In this document: one piece after another, positions 57,827 to 64,000 of the stretch
Position numbering within the stretch: the stretch's first letter is position 1
Layout of the letters: each line of letters starts with the position of its first letter
From: Takakia lepidozioides
Lineage: Eukaryota > Streptophyta > Takakiopsida > Takakiales > Takakiaceae
NCBI GenBank assembly: GCA_030704615.1
Contig: CM060731.1
Coordinates: forward strand, 60,120,756-60,184,755
Length of the DNA: 64,000 bases
Direction: 5' to 3'
Notes under the pieces: model-generated
Seen by the model: only the letters and a program-made list of their open reading frames with translations
The model's database searches: none
Told to the model about the DNA's origin: nothing
Made by a program: the position numbers and the translations under genes

Positions 57827-58446
57827 CAAAACTTACTAGCAACGTTAGCAACTTAGCATGCCGTAGTTTTGCAGATTTAGAATTGCCTTGTATATGTTTG
57901 GAATTTGGGGCATTGATTGTGAGCGGCAGCGCTGAGCGTCATGTGAAAATTCTGATGGGAAATGATCGGGTTGGGTACGGGCGTCCAATCCCGCACGATG
58001 CAATCAGTCGTTGCAAATTATTACACATCCATCGAGATGGGATAAAAGTGCGATGGCGACGGGACGAGATGGGACCCAACACACTTTGGTAGGACCGAAT
58101 GAAGAGCGCCCCACCCGTCGTCCGCAGGAGATTCCCGCCGGGGTGAATGCACACTGAGGGACGGCCCGAGGGGCACACAATTCAGTGGATTCCATTGAAA
58201 TTCAATCCTTCCTTGTCTGCGCCATAGAATGCAGGGCTCTAACTTGATGGAGGTAGGTAACATGCCCAGAATGCCACGGATCCAAACCTCGTAAGTAGTG
58301 AGTTGTCAAATGCTCCCTAATACACCACAGAGATGAAGATCTCACGGTTTGTGACCAGCCAACAACACCGCATCGTTTTTACGTGTGGGAGTCAACAGTT
58401 GCAGCTCCGCAAGTTGTCGTGATGCAAGGCGAGGGCGATGAGAGGA

Positions 58447-58453
58447 TATAAGA
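58447..58453 (+). promoter_or_regulatory. TATA box of the terpene synthase (right copy)
   Basis: TATAAGA, same position relative to the gene as at 8,461. Confidence 0.55.
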
Positions 58454-58578
58454 TACAACATCAATATTCCACCTCCACTCTCACCTGCTCACAGCTCCAC
58501 GGATGGCACTCACGTCAAGACTGAACCCTCTTCATCGTACTGCCCGCGTGCATTCTAGAGTGGCCCCAGGACTGCAGA

Positions 58579-59695
58579 ATGGTTCCCCAGCTCCAGCGCC
58601 CGTCTGAACATCTACCCACGAACGATGAGACCCAGCCTCCACCTCTCGTCCCTTCCATGGCCATCACAGGCCTCCCACCTCTTCGGCAGAGCAAGTTTCA
58701 CGTTGAAGTCGAGAAACGCCTCTTGAAAATTCCAGAGCACCGCAAGATCAACTCGTATGATCCCTATTGTCGTCTTTCCAACTCATGTGCCAGCTTTTTC
58801 TACAGCGAAGTCGTCAGTTATGATCGTTTGGTAGCCATCTCTACGATATACACCCTCCTGTGGATCCTGGATGACCTTTTGTTTGATATTCCAAGCGACT
58901 TGCTCCTCCAGGAGTATGGCATCGATCGCAGCAGCAGAATTCATGAGAGCCCTCACAAAATCGGAGAGTTCCTCAACAACTTGAACCTCCTCTTACGGAA
59001 CCAAGAGCCTCCGCGCGATCCCATCAAAGATCGAGGCGATGTGGTGGAAAGCGGGTCAGGAATTGCGACGCTTGTCCAACCCGCAATGGTTCGATACTTT
59101 TGCAGACTCTGTCATGATGCACCACAGATGGTGCGTTTCCCGCCAAGCCGACATTGCAAGCGACCGCTCCGCCAGCTTATATGTGCAAGACTTGGAGTCT
59201 TTCACCAAAATGCGCGCCTGGAACGCTGGATCCTTGTTTATGGTGAATCTCGTGGAGTTTGCCAAGGACGCCTTTCTTCCAAACGAGGTGCGCGAGCAAC
59301 CCGTCATCCAACAGATGACCAACGCGGCCGGCGTTCATTGCGCTTTCGTTAACGATATTTTCTCCTACGACTGTGAGGTGAAGGAAAAGAATCCGCGCAA
59401 TATAATCATGGTGTTGATGGAACGTGAAGACATACCGCTACCCCAAGCTGTGTGGAAAACCGTGGAGTTGGTGAACCGTTGGGCTCGCATCTTCCTGGAG
59501 CTGGAGACGCAGTTGGGCGTGTGGGATGCGGAACCTTGGGCCGATTCTCTGCGCCGCTATGTGGAAGGTATGAAGGAGTTTGTGGCTGGCAGTCTTTACT
59601 GGCACAGCCTGCATAAGCGCTATCGGAATCCTGACTCAGTTTTCCCAGAGCTCAGGGTCATCACCAATGTCCATCACGAACTACAAGACATTTAG
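58579..59695 (+). CDS. MTPSL: Microbial-type terpene synthase, single frameshift (right copy)
   Basis: Same sequence as the left copy, including the frame break at 59,027-59,036 (AAAGATCGAG). The aspartate-rich DDLLFD and NDIFSYDCE metal-binding motifs and the C-terminal RY pair are intact. Because both copies share the break, it either predates the duplication or reflects one error copied into both by the assembly. If the frame is really open, the plant carries two identical genes 50 kb apart in the same orientation. Confidence 0.88.
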
Positions 59696-60570
59696 AACCT
59701 GATCAGATGCAGTACCTGCGTCAACTGTACCCAACAATGCGTCACAACACTTCCAACGTTCAATAATTAGTACGGTTTCTCATGTATATACGTCCGCATG
59801 CTTGATCTGCAATAAGGAATTAATCTATATTTTCGTATGTAAAGTCTGTTGTAACAGTTGATTATAGCAAAGTTTAGGATTGGAACATACAGTTCTGCTG
59901 CTTTTGATCTGCCATCTCATGAAGATAGCGAAGAAGAAATGGGAGAAAGCAGAGAGGAGAAAATCGGGAGTTGAACTAGAAATGATCCAATTGAGCGGAC
60001 CTGTTTTCGGAGCCCATGTAAAACTACGGTCACGGTATCAAACAGGTGTCTTGAAAACTTTATATCTCTCAACGTAGGAATCCGAATGGCATCCGAAGTC
60101 TTTCTTTCACTCTCAGTTGTCCTAATCCTACAGAAATGTGTCATTTTTCATGGGGTATCATTAATGGACAATAAACGGTAAGCACTTGAAAGTGCTGAAA
60201 ATGCATCAGTGGTAAGCAGCTGTTATGAGGGAATGCACTGCAGGAGAGCTGCCATCCAGTAGAGGATGTATGAACAATCTAGATCTAGATCAAGATGTAG
60301 GTCTAATCTATAGATTCTGAAATTAAAATCTATAAGGTGTACATTAGATCTGAAATTACACATACTCAGTGTTTCTTAATAGATACGTGCTGGAATTCCT
60401 AGGAGTAGCCTTGACCAAATTTAAAGTCTGCACTGGATCATGGGAGCTTTGGTAATTGGCCTACCGAACACGTGGTCATTCAACTTAGCTGGGAAAGGTC
60501 AGGATTCTGCAGGAAATATCATCAATCTCAGAAGAATGTGAGGATGCGAAAAAAACAACTTTGTTTACAG

Positions 60571-62829
60571 GTCTGCATATAAAAATGGGGAGTCATTGAG
60601 GTGTGAAATTGAAATTAGCCTCACCTTTGAACTCTGTGGGCATGTCAAGCAATGCAAATGCTGGCAGAAAAATGGACCACCCTCTGTCGAACTGAAGTGC
60701 GAAATTCCATGTGGAAAGGTGTTACCATGTGGCCATGCCTGCACATTGATGTGCTCAGAAGATTGCTCTGGCCACCAATGCAGACATTGTCTTGAGATAG
60801 AAAAGGAAAAAGCTAAAATCCAAAAAGCTAGAGCCTATAAGGCGATGATCGAGAAGCGAAGGGAACTGGCTTTGGAGATTCAGAGATTGGAGACACAAGG
60901 TGCATCTGGCACCCTCATCACGGAGCTCAGCCCAAACAATGACACTGCAAAAGATTACTACATGGTACGTTTCTGGGCCATACTTTGGTGAAAAAAGAGG
61001 TGCTGCAACAGGCCAATATTCAGAGGGGACCTTCAGGGCAATTTGTAGGTATGGAGAGTCCAAGGGTTTGTAGGGACTTGTCCCTAGAAATCAGCACAAA
61101 AAATTTGCAAAGCTTCTAGTGGGCTGGGATTTCAAGTCAGAGGATCGTTGATACTCTTTGCAGGCAAAGGACCGAACAGAAAGGTTTATTCAGCCCAATC
61201 ATAATTTAATTCCAGTGGTCACAAAAGTGGAGAAGATTGAGAATGCAAAGCTGCAAAAGAAATTCTTGGAAGCGCAAAGAGATCTCATCAGCCCTGTGGA
61301 GGCTTCAGACTGGCTATTTCATGGCACAGATGACAACGGAGTAACAGGGATTGTCGAGAACGGATTTCGCCTTCCAGCACTTAGTACATCCAATATGTTT
61401 GGGACAGTAAGGGATCTTTAAGGGATCTGTAAGGGATCTTCCATGAGAATTTACCAATTGGGGCTACACTTTTTGTTTGGCTGGGCTGGCTGCGCTTGGG
61501 CTAATATTGGTTGTTTATCAGTGGGGTTTAACAAAACTACTCTCATTTTCAAGAACGTCATTGGACTGATTATTGTGCAGGGATGCTATTTTGCTACCGA
61601 CTCCTCAAAAAGTGCCCAAAATCTCTACACAAAGGGCAGCAATAAACTGCTGCTCTGTGAAGTTCAGCTGGGCAAGACCTGGAGGTACTAATGGGCCGTC
61701 TCTCACCAGTGCTTCTGTTAAGCAAATTTCTCCTGCGATCATTCAACCAGCTGTGGTGTGTGCAGAATAAGTACCTGTCCATTGATCTTGGTATTGACAT
61801 TGATAGATTGATGTGTATTTAGAGCTCTTATGTGCAGGGTCACAAAAGCGAAATCAGACATGGACCATACGAATATTCGGAAAAATGGCTACGACTCCAT
61901 ATTCTCTGTCAGAGATAGCCGCGAAAGTGGGGGAACCCTGTTTGATGAATACGTAATCTATGACCCAAGGCAAGCCATTCCTCGCTACATTGTTCATTAT
62001 AAGACTGCAGGTCTCGATGGCCCTCAGTTGCGAGGATTTGAAGTGTGCGCTGCGATACGAGCTCAACAAAATGCAACCAACATGTCTCGGACTTGCTTAA
62101 CCCCGTCTCTAAGCTTCAAAGGGGATAATGCAGAAGAGTACCACTTTCGCATGGCCGAGTCCCAATTCTTCCGCATGTCTGGAACCGACAGTACAAAGTA
62201 AGTGAGCAACCGCCTTAAAGAGCTGGCACTTCAGTGTGATTTATTTTTCATCTCTGTACCATCTTCTACGGTTTATCCCAAATGTCACTTGACACAGCAG
62301 AAACCTGTGGTAAAGTCTATAAGCTCTATCATGGGACAGTCCTTGCATAATCATTCATTGATTTTGTCCAGTGAAATTGCAACAAGACGCTACTGCATGC
62401 CACCTTGAACAGTCACTTTTCAAATTTGTGCAGGTGACAAAGGTGGAGTACATCTACAACAAGGCACTTGCGGAGAAGTATGAAACAAAGAAGAAAGAGT
62501 ATGCAGCTGCCAAGAAGCCCTTAGAGGAGCAATTTGTGTTTCACGGCACAAGCGCAGATAGTGTTGACAAGATTGCAAGGGAGGGCTTCAAGATTGGAGG
62601 TGAAGGAGTTGCAATGAAATGTGGAGCTATGTATGGACGAGGTGTATATACAGCTGTCAATCCTGACATATCTGTCGCCTACAGCAGAAATTCAAACATG
62701 ATGCTGCTGTCTCTTGCTCTCCCAGGTAAACCAGAGGAGGACTTTATTCTTGGGGGAGGTCCTGCCATCTTTGTGATAAAGAATGTCGACCAGTGCACTA
62801 CTCCAAGTAGGAAGTCAAATGACCCTTGA
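60571..62829 (+). pseudogene. NFX1-type zinc finger and double PARP part, 5' missing (right copy)
   Basis: Exons 60,571-60,964, 61,164-61,406, 61,581-61,684, 61,838-62,197 and 62,434-62,829, identical in layout to the left copy. Zinc fingers (CGKVLPCGHACTLMC), a first PARP domain with the H-Y-E triad and a second with H-Y-I. The opposed arrangement with the helicase end is also repeated, so the presumed inversion is older than the duplication. Confidence 0.82.
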
Positions 62830-63504
62830 TGTTCAATAGAAAACTTCAACGTGTAATTGTTGTGACGAAAAGACCTGTATCTGAGCTCAAGTATTTGAAG
62901 ATCTGGATTAAAGCCCACCTGCAAGGTTATATTTGCCCAGTGTACCCATGGGTAGATCACACATGGCAGGTGTTACAATCCCAGGAAAAATCTGAGACCA
63001 AGTTGTTGCTCTGGTCATGATGGAAAAAGTAAAATAAATCTTGTCAGCTGCCCCTTGATCAGTCCTAATAATATGGCAAGCAGCATTTTTCTATCAAGTT
63101 CCAGAGTCAATGAAGAATCTCAGAAATAGACTGGGCCTTCATCCAGAGATCCCATAGTGGAAGCCCTATATGTGGAGCCTCAATGGTTCTGGTCATATGA
63201 TGAAGTCCCTATTCCAAGGAAAGATAAGGTCTTTCAAAATTGACATTAATCTCTCCTAAGGGCCATACATAATATTTGATCAGGTCTCCGCACATTTTGA
63301 GTGCGTGCCTATCCTCTCTTTACTATGAGCACATTCAAACAGAACATCCATTCAACATAGCATCAAAGCCCAACATGAATAATTTAACCAACCCACATGC
63401 AATTTGAAGGAACCTCTGCACTCACCAGATATAATGATTCAGTCATACCTAGGATAACTTTATTAGGGACAATTCTGAAATCCAAGATCTGTATGTCCGA
63501 ATCA

Positions 63505-64000
63505 TAAAGGCTCAGATGAGACCAACAACAACTTAGTCCTTGAGTGCCCACATTTCTTGAAGAGAAAATTAACTGGTTCTTGACACAGTGAATGGTCACC
63601 TGAATGACAAGTACTCGTACAGTAGTGACCGCAGTTCAGTAGTGCCCTGCAAGGCTTCTTGCACACTTGGGATGGGAGAAACACTTTTGCATCCAAGCAG
63701 CAAAGTGCATAGGGAGGCTCATTTGGATGCCGTGGACAGCAAAGCCAAATGGAGCTGTCCAAGCACTTCTCAGATGCAAAATATTCTATCAAGGTCCTCC
63801 AATGAGATGATTTCTTTACGTGACTGCCACAGATGTAGACCCCACTTCGGGCCCTAGATACCAACACAGAGGCGATTGCGCATTGAGAGATGTCCAATTC
63901 TCCCCTCCAAGTTTGATCGGACAAGAGAAACTATCACAACAAAGTTTTCTGCCCCCTGTACAACATTCGGTAGTAAGTACGTTGGAAGTGTGTTGATTCC
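63505..64000 (-). pseudogene. ZNFX1-like helicase, last exon (right copy, cut by window end)
   Basis: Minus-strand end of the helicase: VVIVSLVRSN, SRARSGVYICGS (motif VI) and NFX1 fingers (CRALLNCGHYC, FKKCGH), with the same frame break near 63,856 as in the left copy. Upstream exons, if present, lie beyond base 64,000. Confidence 0.8.

Larger units (their letters stand above)
56225..64000. repeat. Segmental duplication, right copy (continues past window)
   Basis: Matches 6,239-14,014 at a constant offset of 49,986. A single substitution was noticed (56,347 A against 6361 G). It includes the tandem repeat array, terpene synthase, zinc finger-PARP exons and the last helicase exon. Confidence 0.95.

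Overview
The window reads as nuclear DNA of a land plant, most likely a non-seed plant (fern, lycophyte or similar). Genes have many small GT-AG exons. A plant-type PXA-PX sorting nexin, a plant TYW1, PLS-type PPR repeats and a microbial-type terpene synthase (a class known from non-seed plants, not seed plants) occur together, among DNA transposons, LINEs, SINEs and a solo LTR. The species cannot be named from the sequence.

Layout. 1-4,664 (+): 3' exons of a sorting nexin (SNX-a; PX and nexin-C parts). 7,085-7,840: a ~105-bp tandem repeat. 8,461-9,709 (+): terpene synthase with a TATA box and one frameshift. 10,585-12,843 (+): NFX1-type zinc fingers followed by two PARP domains. 13,519-15,728 (-): UPF1/ZNFX1-like helicase core plus NFX1 fingers, facing the PARP part. 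15,222-15,395: a SINE. 18,327-20,719 (+): TYW1 with one frameshift. 20,760-21,977: LINE fragment. 22,133-22,796: MITE. 23,666-36,753: piggyBac element, split by a 9-kb CACTA element (27,005-36,017) that carries decayed PPR sequence and a solo LTR (28,127-28,854). 36,799-37,060: a second SINE. 37,690-41,345: LINE remnant and PPR pseudogenes on the other strand. 42,312-55,000 (+): a second sorting nexin (SNX-b), broken by a LINE in an exon, loss of the PX exons, a 1.9-kb insertion and small indels. 56,226-64,000 repeats 6,240-14,014 almost base for base: repeat array, terpene synthase, zinc finger-PARP part and the helicase end.

Main points. (1) SNX-a and SNX-b differ at several bases per hundred, yet just past their 3' ends the copies become virtually identical at a constant offset of 49,986 and stay so to the window edge. 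This fits unequal crossing-over between two older SNX copies, duplicating a ~50-kb block; gene conversion or an assembly fault are alternatives. (2) The helicase half and the zinc finger-PARP half lie in opposite orientation and would form one continuous helicase-NFX1-PARP gene if ~10.5-13.4 kb were inverted. (3) The mobile elements are nested three deep, each with its own target duplication, and the CACTA element carries PPR sequence including a 372-bp unit amplified after it had acquired a stop codon.

Many conserved genes (TYW1, terpene synthase, SNX-b, helicase) are interrupted by single-base indels only. Either several are young pseudogenes or the assembly keeps uncorrected indels; the sequence alone cannot decide. 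All exon borders are read by eye from splice signals and family conservation.
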